NCBI GenBank assembly: GCA_026400535.1
Contig: JAPLOU010000048.1
Span: 30,590-94,589 of the forward strand
Direction: 5' to 3'
Source of the DNA: Hyphomicrobiales bacterium
GTDB taxonomy: Bacteria; Pseudomonadota; Alphaproteobacteria; Rhizobiales; Beijerinckiaceae
DNA length: 64,000 nucleotides
A model generated the notes under the pieces. The model saw only the letters and a program-made list of their open reading frames with translations, made no database searches and was not told the origin of the DNA. Positions 19,812 through 29,022 of this stretch are shown piece by piece (the stretch's first letter is position 1; each line of letters starts with the position of its first letter). A program made the translations under genes and the position numbers.

Positions 19812-19899
19812 GATGTCATCACTGGCCTTGTGCCGGTGATATCGACCAACGCCAGCGCGTCTGCATCCGTCATGACCGGCACAAGGTCGGTCATGACAC
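19812..19899. promoter_or_regulatory. long imperfect stem-loop between binding-protein and permease genes
   Basis: CCTTGTGCCGGT (19826-19837) is perfectly complemented by ACCGGCACAAGG (19875-19886), and the arms extend outward with mismatches (TGTCAT at 19815 and ATGACA at 19893). The 12-bp core has a 37-base loop. No T-run follows. Such hairpins after binding-protein genes are known to protect upstream mRNA or reduce downstream expression; here that role is inferred. Confidence 0.55.
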
Positions 19900-19945
19900 T
19901 GTGTTTTGGGTTCTTCCAGCAGCCTGGAGCCTCTGAAAGTCACCC

Positions 19946-20884
19946 ATGCTTCGCCTGATCGCCACACGCGTGCTCTCGACCATCCCCGTCATGGGGGTGG
20001 TTGCGTTGATCGTGTTCTTCATGTTGCGCCTCTCCGGTGATCCCGCCGCCATCCTGGCTGGCGATACCGCGACGTCCGAGCAGGTCGAGAAGATCCGTAT
20101 CTCGCTGGGTCTGACAAAGCCGCTTTACGAGCAGTTTTTCGGCTGGGTCGTGCAATTGCTGCGTTTTGATCTTGGAACGTCGCTGTTCACAGGCTTGCCG
20201 GTGACGACGCTGATCGCGCAGCGCATCGAACCGACAGCGATGCTGGCCTTGACCACGATTATCTTCTCGGTCTGCATCGCGGTTCCGATGGGCGTGCTGG
20301 CGGCCTGGAAGTCTGGCGGCTGGATCGACCGGCTGGTGATGGTGATCTGCGTTCTGGGCTTTTCGGTGCCCGTCTTCGTGATGGGCTACTTTCTGATTTT
20401 CAATTTCGCGATCACGCTGCGTTGGTTTCCGGTGCAGGGTTACACCAGTCCGTTCGTCGATTTCGGGCGCTTCCTCACGCAGATCACGCTTCCGACGATC
20501 ACGCTGTCCTTCATCTATGTGGCGCTGATCGCGCGCATCACGCGGGCGAGCGTCATAGAGGTGCTCGGCGAAGACTACATCCGCACCGCCCGCGCCAAGG
20601 GCCAGATCGAGGCCAAGGTTCTGTTCCGCCATGCCCTGAAGAATGCCGCCGTGCCTATCGTGACCGTCATCGGGCTTGGCGTGGCGCTGCTGATCGGCGG
20701 CGTAGTCGTGACCGAGAGCGTCTACAACATCCCAGGGCTCGGCCGCCTCGTCGTCGACGCGATCACGCGGCGGGACTATCCGATCATCCAGGGGCTGATC
20801 ATGTTCTTCGCCCTGATCTATATCGTGCTGAACCTGATCATCGATATCATCTATACGCTCGTCGATCCGAGGATCCGCTATTGA
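19946..20884 (+). CDS. peptide-type ABC transporter permease (DppB-like)
   Basis: Inner-membrane permease of 312 aa with six predicted membrane segments. It has the N-terminal LRLSGDPAAILAGD element, where the family normally has PGDP, and the EAA loop EVLGEDYIRTARAKGQIEAKVLFRHALKNA (residues about 199-228) that docks with the ATPase. GLGRLVVDAITRRDYPIIQG is the standard C-terminal part. Its TGA overlaps the next gene's likely TTG start, so the two permeases are translated together. Confidence 0.93.
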   Translation: MLRLIATRVLSTIPVMGVVALIVFFMLRLSGDPAAILAGDTATSEQVEKIRISLGLTKPLYEQFFGWVVQLLRFDLGTSLFTGLPVTTLIAQRIEPTAMLALTTIIFSVCIAVPMGVLAAWKSGGWIDRLVMVICVLGFSVPVFVMGYFLIFNFAITLRWFPVQGYTSPFVDFGRFLTQITLPTITLSFIYVALIARITRASVIEVLGEDYIRTARAKGQIEAKVLFRHALKNAAVPIVTVIGLGVALLIGGVVVTESVYNIPGLGRLVVDAITRRDYPIIQGLIMFFALIYIVLNLIIDIIYTLVDPRIRY

Positions 20885-21750
20885 CCGCGCCTGCCGCAGC
20901 CATGCCGCTGGAGCGGCTGACCGGGGTATTCCCGTTCCTCAAACGCTACCCGCTGGTGGCCATAGCGGGCGTGATCCTGGGTATCATCGTGCTCGCCGCA
21001 GTGTTCGCGCCGTTCATGTTCACGCGCGACCCCACCGCCCTGACGCCGCTGCATCGACTGCGCCCTGCCTCTGAGTTGAACTGGCTCGGTACAGACCATC
21101 TCGGCCGCGATGTCTGGAGTCGGCTGGTCTACGGCGCGCGGGTGTCCGTGATGGTGGGGCTGACGGTCGCGGCGCTGTCGATCCTGCTTGGCCTCGTGAT
21201 CGGACTTGTGGCAGGCTATATCCGCTGGCTCGACGCCATCGTGATGCGCATCATGGATGGGCTGATGGCCATTCCGGGCATCCTTCTTGCCATCGCGCTG
21301 GTGTCCGTCTCCGGCGCCAGCCTGACCACGGTGATTGTCGCCATCATGGTTCCGGAGATCCCGCGCGTGGTCCGGCTGGTGCGCTCGGTGGTGCTGACGG
21401 TTCGCGAGGAGCCTTATGTGGAAGCGGCGGTGTCGGTCGGCACGCCGCTGCCGGCGATCCTCATCCGCCATATCCTGCCCAACTGCATTCCGCCGCTGAT
21501 CGTACAGGCGACCTATGTCTGCGCCTCAGCCATGCTGACCGAGGCGATCCTCTCGTTTCTGGGCGCGGGCACACCGCCCACAATTCCAAGCTGGGGCAAT
21601 ATGGTCGCCGAGGCGCGGCTGCTGTTCCAGATCGCGCCGTGGAACCTGCTCTGGCCTGGCATCGCGCTGGCGGTCACCATCCTGGCCGTGAATATCCTCG
21701 GCGACGGGTTGCGCGACAGGCTTGACCCCAAGCTCGCGAAGCGGATGTGA
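20881..21750 (+). CDS. peptide-type ABC transporter permease (DppC-like)
   Basis: Second permease (289 aa). I chose TTG at 20881, which overlaps the upstream stop by 4 bp (TTGA); an ATG at 20902 is the alternative and removes 7 residues. Motifs: HRLRPASELNWLGTDHLGRDVWSRL (family N-terminal signature), the EAA loop REEPYVEAAVSVGTPLPAILIRHILPN, then EAILSFLGAGTPPTIPSWGNM. Pairs with the upstream DppB-like permease to form the channel. Confidence 0.92.
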   Translation: MTAPAAAMPLERLTGVFPFLKRYPLVAIAGVILGIIVLAAVFAPFMFTRDPTALTPLHRLRPASELNWLGTDHLGRDVWSRLVYGARVSVMVGLTVAALSILLGLVIGLVAGYIRWLDAIVMRIMDGLMAIPGILLAIALVSVSGASLTTVIVAIMVPEIPRVVRLVRSVVLTVREEPYVEAAVSVGTPLPAILIRHILPNCIPPLIVQATYVCASAMLTEAILSFLGAGTPPTIPSWGNMVAEARLLFQIAPWNLLWPGIALAVTILAVNILGDGLRDRLDPKLAKRM

Positions 21751-21753
21751 GCT

Positions 21754-23370
21754 GTGGCTGATCCGGTTCTTGTCATCGACAACCTGTCCGTCCAGCTGCC
21801 GCGCGGCGCCGATCGCGTCCATGCCGTCGAAGGGCTATCGCTTGCCGTCAAACCGGGCGAAATCCTCTGCGTGGTCGGTGAAAGCGGGTCTGGCAAATCG
21901 GTCACGGCACAAGCGGTGATGGGCTTGCTTCCCAGGGGCCAGCTCATGCGCAGCGGCGGCCGGATCATCCTCGAGGGCGAGGACATCAGCCATGTCGGCA
22001 TGGACCGCCTGCGTGACCTGCGCGGCAGTCGCATGGCGATGATCTTCCAGGAGCCGATGACGGCGCTGAACCCGGTGATGACCTGCGGCGACCAGATCGA
22101 TGAGGTTCTGGCGATCCACACTGATCTGGGCCGTGAGGCGCGCAAGGATAAGGTGCTCGACATCATGGCTGCCACGGGGCTTCCGGATGTTGCCCAGCTG
22201 TTCGACGCCTATCCGCACCAGCTCTCGGGCGGCCAGCGCCAGCGCGTGATGATCGCTTCGGCACTCGTGCTCGATCCGGCGCTTCTGATTGCCGATGAGC
22301 CGACGACCGCTCTTGACGTAACGACCCAGAAACAGATCCTGCACCTGATCCGCGAGCTTCAGCAGCGGCGCGGCACGGGGGTTCTCTTCATCACCCATGA
22401 TTTCGGCGTCGTTGCGGAAATCGCAGACCGTGTCGCGGTGATGCGCTACGGCAAACTGGTCGAGGAGGGACCCGTGGCGGAGGTGCTGCGCCGGCCGCGC
22501 GAGGACTACACCAGGATGCTGATCGGTTCTGTGCCGAGTCTTGAGCCGCCCAAGCGCGCCGCCATAACCGGAGGCGACGTGGCCCTGAAGACCACGGCAC
22601 TGGCCAAGACCTACGGCGGCACAAGCCTGTTTGGCAAGGGCCGCGTGGTGCGGGCTGCCAGCGACGTTACGATTAAAATTCGTCGTGGCGAGACGCTCGG
22701 CATCGTCGGCGAGTCGGGTTCGGGGAAATCCACCGTTGCGCGCTGCATCGCCCGGCTGATCGACCCGACCAGCGGCGAAGTGCGGATTGCTGGCGTTGAT
22801 GTGGCCAGGATGGGGCAGGGCGAACTCCGGCCCTATCGCCGCAAGGTGCAGATCGTGTTCCAGGACCCGTACCGTTCGCTCAACCCGCGCCGCACGGTCG
22901 GGCAGAGCCTTGTCGAGGGGCCGATGAATTTCGGGATGTCGCGCTCCGACGCGTTGACGAAGGCCGGCGATCTCATGTCTCTGGTCGGGCTCAAGCCGGA
23001 TGCCATCGACCGCTATCCGCACCAGTTCTCCGGCGGCCAGCGTCAGCGCATCTGCATCGCCCGCGCGCTGATGATGGAACCGGAGTTGCTGATCGCCGAC
23101 GAGGCGGTTTCGGCGCTTGACGTGTCGGTGCAGGCACAGGTGCTCAAGCTGCTGGATGATGTGCGCAAGCGCTTCGATCTCGCCGTGCTGTTCATCACCC
23201 ATGACCTGCGGGTCGCCGCGCAGATCTGCGACCGCATTGTCGTGATGAGCAAGGGTGAGGTCGTGGAGCAGGGTCCGACGGCCGAGGTCTATGCCGCGCC
23301 GAAGCACCCGTACAGCCGCGCGCTACTGGAGGCCGCGCCTGGCCGCGGTTTCGGCTTCGGGCTGGGGTAG
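21754..23370 (+). CDS. fused DppD-DppF-type peptide ABC transporter ATPase
   Basis: One 538-aa polypeptide with two complete nucleotide-binding domains. Domain 1 has Walker [14 protein letters not shown] and signature [12 protein letters not shown] with Walker [13 protein letters not shown]. Domain 2 has [28 protein letters not shown] and [12 protein letters not shown], where Ala replaces the usual Pro after the catalytic Glu. Each domain ends in a family 5 C-terminal extension ([23 protein letters not shown]). The start is GTG 21754, 3 bp after the permease stop. It completes the importer. The fused form is common in this transporter family. Confidence 0.93.
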   Translation: MADPVLVIDNLSVQLPRGADRVHAVEGLSLAVKPGEILCVVGESGSGKSVTAQAVMGLLPRGQLMRSGGRIILEGEDISHVGMDRLRDLRGSRMAMIFQEPMTALNPVMTCGDQIDEVLAIHTDLGREARKDKVLDIMAATGLPDVAQLFDAYPHQLSGGQRQRVMIASALVLDPALLIADEPTTALDVTTQKQILHLIRELQQRRGTGVLFITHDFGVVAEIADRVAVMRYGKLVEEGPVAEVLRRPREDYTRMLIGSVPSLEPPKRAAITGGDVALKTTALAKTYGGTSLFGKGRVVRAASDVTIKIRRGETLGIVGESGSGKSTVARCIARLIDPTSGEVRIAGVDVARMGQGELRPYRRKVQIVFQDPYRSLNPRRTVGQSLVEGPMNFGMSRSDALTKAGDLMSLVGLKPDAIDRYPHQFSGGQRQRICIARALMMEPELLIADEAVSALDVSVQAQVLKLLDDVRKRFDLAVLFITHDLRVAAQICDRIVVMSKGEVVEQGPTAEVYAAPKHPYSRALLEAAPGRGFGFGLG

Positions 23371-23375
23371 GAGTA

Positions 23376-23900
23376 TCAGCCGGTCTGCGCCGGCCTGTCG
23401 TCCCGAACGGACACCACGCGTGAAAGCTCCGCGATGATGCGCTCGACCGGAGCTTCGACACCGATCGTGATGGCGTCCTCGTCAGCTCCAGGCTCTTCAA
23501 GAGTGGCGAACTGGCTGGCCAGAAGGGCAGGCGGCATGAAGTGCGCCTCCCGCGCGGCGATGCGCGCCGCCAGCAGGTCCCGCGAGCCCTTGAGATGGAC
23601 GAGCCGGATCGCGGCGCGCGAGAGGCGCAGCCGGTCGCGATAGGCGCGCTTCAGGGCAGAGCAGGTGACGACGCCGTTCTCGCCCGCATCGGTGCGTTCG
23701 TTCATCCAGGCCACAATGGCGTCGAGCCATGGCAAGCGATCTGCGTCGACCAGTGGAACGCCAGCGCTCATCTTGGCGACGTTGCCGGGGGTATGAAAAC
23801 TGTCGGCATCGCGGAAGGCCCAACCCAGGCGTTCGGCCAGCCCGGCCGCCACGGTGGTCTTGCCCGACGAGGCGACGCCCATGACGACGATGATCGTCAT
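23376..23900 (-). CDS. gntK: gluconokinase
   Basis: Phosphorylates gluconate to 6-phosphogluconate (174 aa, typical length). P-loop [20 protein letters not shown], then [29 protein letters not shown] and [13 protein letters not shown] identify the GntK family. The start overlaps the stop of the 6-phosphogluconate dehydrogenase gene by 4 bp (ATGA), so product and consumer of 6-phosphogluconate are coexpressed. Converges with the peptide transporter operon. Confidence 0.94.
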   Translation of the reverse strand: MTIIVVMGVASSGKTTVAAGLAERLGWAFRDADSFHTPGNVAKMSAGVPLVDADRLPWLDAIVAWMNERTDAGENGVVTCSALKRAYRDRLRLSRAAIRLVHLKGSRDLLAARIAAREAHFMPPALLASQFATLEEPGADEDAITIGVEAPVERIIAELSRVVSVRDDRPAQTG

Positions 23901-24880
23901 GGCTTCTTCGGCTCCGCATGGCCGCCGAAGCCCTTGCGCATGGCGCTGAGGATTTTCTCGGCGAAGGTGTGCTCCTTGCGCGAGCGGAAGCGGGTGTAGA
24001 GCGCGCTGGTAAGCACCTCGGCGGGCGTCGCGGTCTCCACCGCCGCTTGGACGGTCCAGCGGCCTTCGCCGGAATCGTCGACATGTCCCGAATAGCTGTC
24101 AAGATTCTCGTCGTCGGCCAATGCCTGCGCCGTTAGGTCGAGAAGCCATGAAGTAACCACGCTGCCGCGGCGCCAGGTCTCGGCGATGTCCGCAACATTG
24201 AGGTCAAGCCTGTGCTCCTCCGGCATCGTGGCCGCGCCGATATTGCGCATAATGTCGAAACCCTCGGCGAAGGCCTGCATCATGCCGTACTCGATGCCGT
24301 TGTGGATCATCTTGACGAAGTGGCCGGCGCCGGCACGTCCGGCATGGATGTATCCCTGTGCCGGCCTGTCGTCGCGTCCGTCCCGTCCCATGGTCCGTTC
24401 GATCTCGCCAAGTCCAGGCGCCAGGGCGCGGAAGATCGGGTCGAGGCGCTCGACGACGGCCTTGTCTCCGCCGATCATGAGGCAATAGCCACGCACAAGG
24501 CCATGAACGCCACCGCTGGTGCCGACGTCGAGATAGTGGATCCCACTGGCCGACAGGTCCCGGGCGCGCCGGATGTCATCTTTCCAGAAGGTGTTGCCGC
24601 CGTCGATGATCGTATCCCCGGCCGAGAGAAGCGGTGCAAGCGCGGCGATCGCTGTCTCGGTCGCCGCTCCTGCCGGGAGCATGACCCAGATCGTGCGGGG
24701 CTTGCCAAGGGCGACGACCATTTCCTGCATCGAAGGGACAGCATGGGCGCCCTCTCTGGTCAGCGCCGCTCCCGGCGACGGGTCCTTGTCGAACACGACC
24801 GCTGCGTGGCCGGCGCGCAGAAGGCGCCGCACCAGATTGGCCCCCATCCGGCCAAGACCGATCATTCCCAGTTCCATCAC
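23897..24880 (-). CDS. gnd: 6-phosphogluconate dehydrogenase, short (YqeC/GndA-like) form
   Basis: Oxidative decarboxylation of 6-phosphogluconate to ribulose-5-phosphate. At 327 aa it belongs to the short class, often NAD-preferring, rather than the about 470-aa form. The Rossmann motif [16 protein letters not shown] is at residues 6-21. [10 protein letters not shown] and [21 protein letters not shown] follow, and [21 protein letters not shown] holds the catalytic Lys-Asn pair. It lies 30 bp after the aminotransferase stop and overlaps gntK. Confidence 0.92.
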   Translation of the reverse strand: MMELGMIGLGRMGANLVRRLLRAGHAAVVFDKDPSPGAALTREGAHAVPSMQEMVVALGKPRTIWVMLPAGAATETAIAALAPLLSAGDTIIDGGNTFWKDDIRRARDLSASGIHYLDVGTSGGVHGLVRGYCLMIGGDKAVVERLDPIFRALAPGLGEIERTMGRDGRDDRPAQGYIHAGRAGAGHFVKMIHNGIEYGMMQAFAEGFDIMRNIGAATMPEEHRLDLNVADIAETWRRGSVVTSWLLDLTAQALADDENLDSYSGHVDDSGEGRWTVQAAVETATPAEVLTSALYTRFRSRKEHTFAEKILSAMRKGFGGHAEPKKP

Positions 24881-24910
24881 CCGATCCTCATCCTGACGGT
24901 GTCCCGGTGC

Positions 24911-26089
24911 TCACGCGTGCCCAAAAAGGGCCAGCCGCGTCACGGCATCCGTTATGGCCGGCGTCGCAGCATTGGCAAAGGCCATCCGCAGATGCTGTTC
25001 CTGCCCCGGTCCGAAATAGCTGCCCGGCAGCGCCAGCACGCCCCAGCGCCGCGCCAGCGCTTCGGCGACCTCGGCAGCGGGTACGCCGTCCATCGGATGG
25101 CGCACATAGGCGAAATAGGCGCCGACCTGATCGACCGACCAGCCGTTCAACCCGCTCATGGCACGGCGGAACGCGTCGGCGCGGGCGTTGATGTCCGCGC
25201 GGTTCGCTTCCCGCCACGACCTGAGTTCAGGCACTGCCCAGGCGGCTGCCTCCTGTCCGGGCCGGGCGGGACAGATCTGAACGCAGTCGAGAACCTTTCC
25301 TATTTCGGCCTGGATGTCCGCCCCCGCGACGATGGCGCCCAGCCGCCAGCCCGGGACCGCATAGGCCTTGGAAAAGCTGTAGAGTTGGATCACATGGCCG
25401 CGCCAGTCTTTCTGGGACAGCACCTGATGCGGCCGGTCTTGGCCTGCCGGCATGAAGTCGCGATAGGTCTCATCCAGCACAAGCACGAGCCCGGCCTCTC
25501 GGGCGAGATTGGCAAAGGCGGCAATGATGTGCGGCGGATAGACCGCGCCCGTCGGATTGTTCGGCGTAACCAGCACGATGGCCCTGACCCTCGCATCGAT
25601 CAGCGCGCGTGCGGTGGCAAGGTCAGGCACGAAGCCGTTTGCTGCGGTTGTCGGCAGGGCGCGCGCCTCGATGCCGAGCATCTGCAGCGTCATCTGATGG
25701 TTGAAGTACCAAGGCGTGGGCAGCAGCACGGCGTCACCGGCCTTGGCCAGACCCATCATCATGGTGACAAAGGCCTGATTGCAGCCCGCTGTGATCGCGA
25801 TGTCGGATGGGCCAACATGCGCTGCGTAGACGGCGCTGATATCCGCAGCCAGCGCAGCGCGCAGCGCGGGAGCACCCTGAATCGGGCCATAGCGGGCATG
25901 CTCGGGCGACGCAGCCGCGAGGCTGGCGCGCTCCAGCAGTACGTCCGGCGGAGGCGAGCCCGGCGCGGCCTGGCTGAGATCGATGGCTGGCCCATGTCGT
26001 CCGTCATAGGCTTGCAGCCAGGCCTTCGCGGCCGGTATGGGCGGGGTGCCGGTGTCGACCAGCAGCGGGTTGATCACGGAGGTTGTCAT
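24911..26089 (-). CDS. PLP-dependent class I/II aminotransferase
   Basis: Fold-type I aminotransferase (392 aa). NNPTG is at residues 177-181, the pyridine-binding Asp at 206 (LVLDETYRDF) and the PLP lysine at 241 (YSFSKAYAVPGWRLG). The substrate Arg lies near the C terminus (HLRMAFAN). It is near aspartate/aromatic-type and MalY-like enzymes in style, but the exact substrate cannot be assigned. First gene of an operon with gnd and gntK, an association without an obvious metabolic reason. Confidence 0.85.
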   Translation of the reverse strand: MTTSVINPLLVDTGTPPIPAAKAWLQAYDGRHGPAIDLSQAAPGSPPPDVLLERASLAAASPEHARYGPIQGAPALRAALAADISAVYAAHVGPSDIAITAGCNQAFVTMMMGLAKAGDAVLLPTPWYFNHQMTLQMLGIEARALPTTAANGFVPDLATARALIDARVRAIVLVTPNNPTGAVYPPHIIAAFANLAREAGLVLVLDETYRDFMPAGQDRPHQVLSQKDWRGHVIQLYSFSKAYAVPGWRLGAIVAGADIQAEIGKVLDCVQICPARPGQEAAAWAVPELRSWREANRADINARADAFRRAMSGLNGWSVDQVGAYFAYVRHPMDGVPAAEVAEALARRWGVLALPGSYFGPGQEQHLRMAFANAATPAITDAVTRLALFGHA

Positions 26090-26285
26090 TGCCGCTACTC
26101 AATGCGAGGCCGGCGCCATGCGCAAGGCTTTGAGCCGTAAGGCATGTGCAAAGCAGCGATGCATCTACTGCCTGCGACATCCTGCGACATCGCGGATGCA
26201 GGCTGTCGATTGACCCCTCTTGGGTTCTGACCGGAGCCATGCCATCAGGAGGCCTCTGACGCTGGAACCGAACCTGGAGCGCCAC

Positions 26286-27050
26286 GTGCCGCCGCCGCCC
26301 GATGCAGGGTCAATCGAAGCGCTGCTTGCCCTGGTCCGGGAGGCTCGCACCATGGTGGCGTTCACCGGAGCCGGCATTTCCACCGAGTGCGGCGTGCCCG
26401 ATTTTCGCTCGCCGGGAAGCCCGTGGATGCGAAACAAGCCGATTCCCTTCGAGGCATTCATGGCGAGCGAGGAAGCCCGCGCCGAGGCCTGGCGTCGCAA
26501 GTTCGCCATGGACGATGAATTCGCCGATGCCAGTCCGGGGCGGGGCCACAGGGCGCTCGCACGGCTGGTTTGCCTCGGCCGCATGCAGGCGGTGGTGACG
26601 CAGAACATCGACGGTCTTCACCAGGCTTCCGGTCTGGACCCGGGGCGGGTGATCGAGCTTCATGGCAACGGCACCTACGCAACCTGCCTGCAGTGCGGCC
26701 TGCGCCACGAGCTCGGCCTCATCCGGCACGCATTTGAGACGCGTCGATCGCTGCCGCGCTGCGACGATTGTGGCGGGATCGTCAAGAGCGCGACCATCAG
26801 CTTCGGTCAGCCGATGCCGGCCTCCATGCTACGGCAGGCGCAGGAACTGGCCGCGAACTGTGACCTGTTTCTGGTGATCGGTTCTTCCCTGGTCGTCTAC
26901 CCGGCGGCAACTTTGCCATTGCTCGCGAAGCACGGCGGAGCCAGATTGGCGATGATCAATGGCGAGCCGACCGGATACGACGCGATTGCCGATCTTGTGG
27001 TGCGGGGCGATATCGGGGCCGCATTGGAACCACTGCTCTGGGTTGAGTAA
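26286..27050 (+). CDS. cobB: NAD-dependent protein deacylase (sirtuin)
   Basis: Sir2-family enzyme removing acetyl or other acyl groups from lysines with NAD. Motifs: [32 protein letters not shown], the ELHGNGT catalytic His, two Cys pairs for zinc (CLQC and CDDC) and [15 protein letters not shown]. The start is uncertain. GTG 26286 has GGAG 6 bases upstream and gives 254 aa. A much stronger AGGAGG (26247-26252) sits 9 bases before an in-frame CTG at 26262. TTG 26220 would give 276 aa. Confidence 0.9.
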   Translation: MPPPPDAGSIEALLALVREARTMVAFTGAGISTECGVPDFRSPGSPWMRNKPIPFEAFMASEEARAEAWRRKFAMDDEFADASPGRGHRALARLVCLGRMQAVVTQNIDGLHQASGLDPGRVIELHGNGTYATCLQCGLRHELGLIRHAFETRRSLPRCDDCGGIVKSATISFGQPMPASMLRQAQELAANCDLFLVIGSSLVVYPAATLPLLAKHGGARLAMINGEPTGYDAIADLVVRGDIGAALEPLLWVE

Positions 27051-27154
27051 GGCGGCACACCCGAGGTGTGAATGGTTGTGGTGCGGGCTATGCGATCGGC
27101 ACTTCAATGCTATCCTCAGTCAACGATTCGCGGTGTGCAGTGGGGCGACAGTCG

Positions 27155-27760
27155 ATGATCGACGAGCGTGATGGCAGGGTGTTTGGCGACAGGGGCAAAG
27201 AACTCTCAAGTTCAGGCTCGCCTCATGGTGTTGGCGACCTCGAACACGGCATCGAAGTCGGCGGTCGCGTCAAATGGTTCGACGTGGCAAAGGGCTTCGG
27301 CTTCCTCGTACCGGATATCGGTGGTGCAGATATTCTGCTGCATGTGACCATTCTCAAGCGGGACGGCTTTGGTGCGGTGGCCGAAGGTGCGCGCGTGGTG
27401 GTCGAGGCGGTTCCGCGCCAGAAGGGGCTGCAGGCAGTCCGTGTGATTTCGGTGGATAACTCTACAGCCCTTCATCCGGCCGAACTGCCGCCGCCGCGCA
27501 CGCATGCGCACGTGACGCCGACCAGCGGCTACGAGCGGGTCATGGTCAAATGGTTCAACCGACTGCGCGGCTTCGGCTTTGTCACCAAGGGCGAGGGGCA
27601 GCCGGACATCTTCGTGCACATGGAAGTGCTGCGGCGCTACGGCATCCAAGACCTGACCCCCGGGCAGTTCGTGTTTGTGCGCTTCGGTGACGGACCGAAG
27701 GGGCAGATGGCTGCCGAGGTCCGGCTCGACGGCAGTTCGCACGGCCCGATGGTCAGCTGA
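27155..27760 (+). CDS. tandem cold-shock-domain protein
   Basis: 201-aa single-strand nucleic-acid-binding protein with two CSDs. The first (about residues 35-103) contains [19 protein letters not shown] and [11 protein letters not shown]. The second (about 126-195) contains [20 protein letters not shown] and [13 protein letters not shown]. The aromatic RNP1-like and RNP2-like motifs are present in both. The N-terminal 35 residues are charged and probably flexible. Double-CSD proteins are common in Hyphomicrobiales and linked to stationary phase or stress. A DUF192 gene starts 9 bp downstream, so they are likely cotranscribed. Confidence 0.9.
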   Translation: MIDERDGRVFGDRGKELSSSGSPHGVGDLEHGIEVGGRVKWFDVAKGFGFLVPDIGGADILLHVTILKRDGFGAVAEGARVVVEAVPRQKGLQAVRVISVDNSTALHPAELPPPRTHAHVTPTSGYERVMVKWFNRLRGFGFVTKGEGQPDIFVHMEVLRRYGIQDLTPGQFVFVRFGDGPKGQMAAEVRLDGSSHGPMVS

Positions 27761-27769
27761 CCCGCAGCG

Positions 27770-28237
27770 ATGGGCCGTGCAGCGCTAAGGGTCGCAATCG
27801 TCTTGCAGCTGTGCTGCGCCGCGCTCGCTGCAGGTCTGGCCGCAGCGTCGGCCCAGGCCCTTGAAAAATTGACGCTGGTGACTGCGTCAGGGCGGCACAG
27901 CTTCCAGGTCGAGGTGATGCGCACGCCGGACGAGCGCGCGCGCGGGTTGATGTTCCGGCGGTTCCTGCCAGCCGATCGTGGCATGCTGTTTGACTTCCAG
28001 CGCAGCGAGCCCGTGTCGATGTGGATGCAGAACACCTATATATCCCTCGATATGGTTTTCATCCGCGCCGACGGAACTGTTGCGCGTGTCGCCGAACGGA
28101 CCGAGCCGCTGTCAACCCGCACGATCCCCTCCGGCGAGCCCGTGTTGAGCGTTTTGGAAATCAATGGCGGCATCGCTGAAAAGATCGGCCTCAAGCCCGG
28201 AGACAAGGTCGAGCACGGCCTTTTCGGACCGCGCTGA
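27770..28237 (+). CDS. exported DUF192-family protein
   Basis: 155 aa with a signal peptide (about residues 1-29, ending AAASAQA). The mature domain shows FQVEVMRTPDERARGLMFRR, GMLFDFQRSEPVSMWMQNT, ISLDMVFIRADGTV and VLEINGGIAEKIGLKPGD, the DUF192 pattern. The family is periplasmic or secreted and its role is unproven. Follows the cold-shock gene by 9 bp. Confidence 0.88.
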   Translation: MGRAALRVAIVLQLCCAALAAGLAAASAQALEKLTLVTASGRHSFQVEVMRTPDERARGLMFRRFLPADRGMLFDFQRSEPVSMWMQNTYISLDMVFIRADGTVARVAERTEPLSTRTIPSGEPVLSVLEINGGIAEKIGLKPGDKVEHGLFGPR

Positions 28238-28313
28238 GCACGTTCGGGCGGTGTGCTGTTTTCCTTGCCGATGTCGGCATCGCATGGTATCGGCTCCATG
28301 CTGGTCGATGTTT

Positions 28314-28390
28314 CGGGGTGTGGCGCAGTCTGGTAGCGCGCGAGTTTTGGGTACTTGAGGTCCTAGGTTCGAATCCTAGTACCCCGACCA
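28314..28390 (+). tRNA. tRNA-Pro (anticodon TGG)
   Basis: 77 bases including an encoded CCA. Acceptor CGGGGTG pairs with TACCCCG (one G-T pair). The anticodon loop reads TTTGGGT with TGG, and the T arm is GGTTCGAATCC. Confidence 0.95.
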
Positions 28391-28426
28391 TCGACCGGGT
28401 TCGATCCATTTGCGAAGAGCCGAGCC

Positions 28427-28732
28427 ATGACAGCCCGGATTTACCGCCCTGCCAAAACGGCCATGCAGTCCGGAGCGTCCAAGACGCGCTGGCTGCTTGA
28501 ATATGAGCCCGAAGCGCCGCGTGCCGTCGAGCCATTGATGGGCTGGACGTCATCGTCTGACATGAAGAGCCAGCTCAAGCTCTGGTTCGACAGTGCGGAA
28601 GAGGCAATTGCCTATGCCACGCGCTATGGCATCGCCTATGTTGTCGAACTGGCGCCAGAAGCTAAGCCGCGCAAGGGGCTATCCTATTCGGACAATTTCA
28701 AGTTCAGCCGCGTCGGCCAGTGGACGCACTGA
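28427..28732 (+). CDS. NADH dehydrogenase accessory subunit, NDUFS4-like
   Basis: 101-aa homologue of the mitochondrial 18-kDa complex I subunit NDUFS4 (ETC complex I subunit family). It starts MTARIYRPAKTAMQSGASKT, has WLLEYEPEAPRAVEPLMGWT (family core), then MKSQLKLWFDSAEEAIAYA and the C-terminal SDNFKFSRVGQWTH. It is typical of alphaproteobacteria, where it sits at the N-module of respiratory complex I. It lies 36 bp after tRNA-Pro, away from the nuo operon, as is usual. Confidence 0.92.
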   Translation: MTARIYRPAKTAMQSGASKTRWLLEYEPEAPRAVEPLMGWTSSSDMKSQLKLWFDSAEEAIAYATRYGIAYVVELAPEAKPRKGLSYSDNFKFSRVGQWTH

Positions 28733-28810
28733 CTTGGTCTGTCTTGCATCGAAGCCGGATAGACCGGCGCGCCAGACTCTGGCAATAGGGGTTGGTCGGC
28801 ACGGGTTTCA

Positions 28811-28887
28811 GACCCCATAGCTCAGCAGGATAGAGCAACAGCCTTCTAAGCTGTGGGTCGCAGGTTCGAATCCTGCTGGGGTCGCCA
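28811..28887 (+). tRNA. tRNA-Arg (anticodon TCT)
   Basis: 77 bases including CCA. Acceptor GACCCCA pairs perfectly with TGGGGTC; the anticodon loop CTTCTAA carries TCT; the T arm is GGTTCGAATCC. Confidence 0.95.
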
Positions 28888-28918
28888 ACGCTGATCTGTC
28901 TTGCGCCACTGGATGCCA

Positions 28919-28951
28919 ACCTTCGGCGGGCTGAGGATGAGGAGTGTGGGG
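28919..28951 (+). repeat. REP-like GC-rich intergenic repeat, copy 4
   Basis: CTTCGGCGGGCTGAGGATGA followed by GGAGTGTGGGG. Matches the core of the copy at 1020-1054 and the right arm near 62460. It lies just after tRNA-Arg. Confidence 0.6.
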
Positions 28952-29022
28952 TGGCCTTCGCCCTGATGCCGACCATAAGGTAATTGTTCCATGTTCAATC
29001 CTCGTCCTGACCGTGTCGAGGC

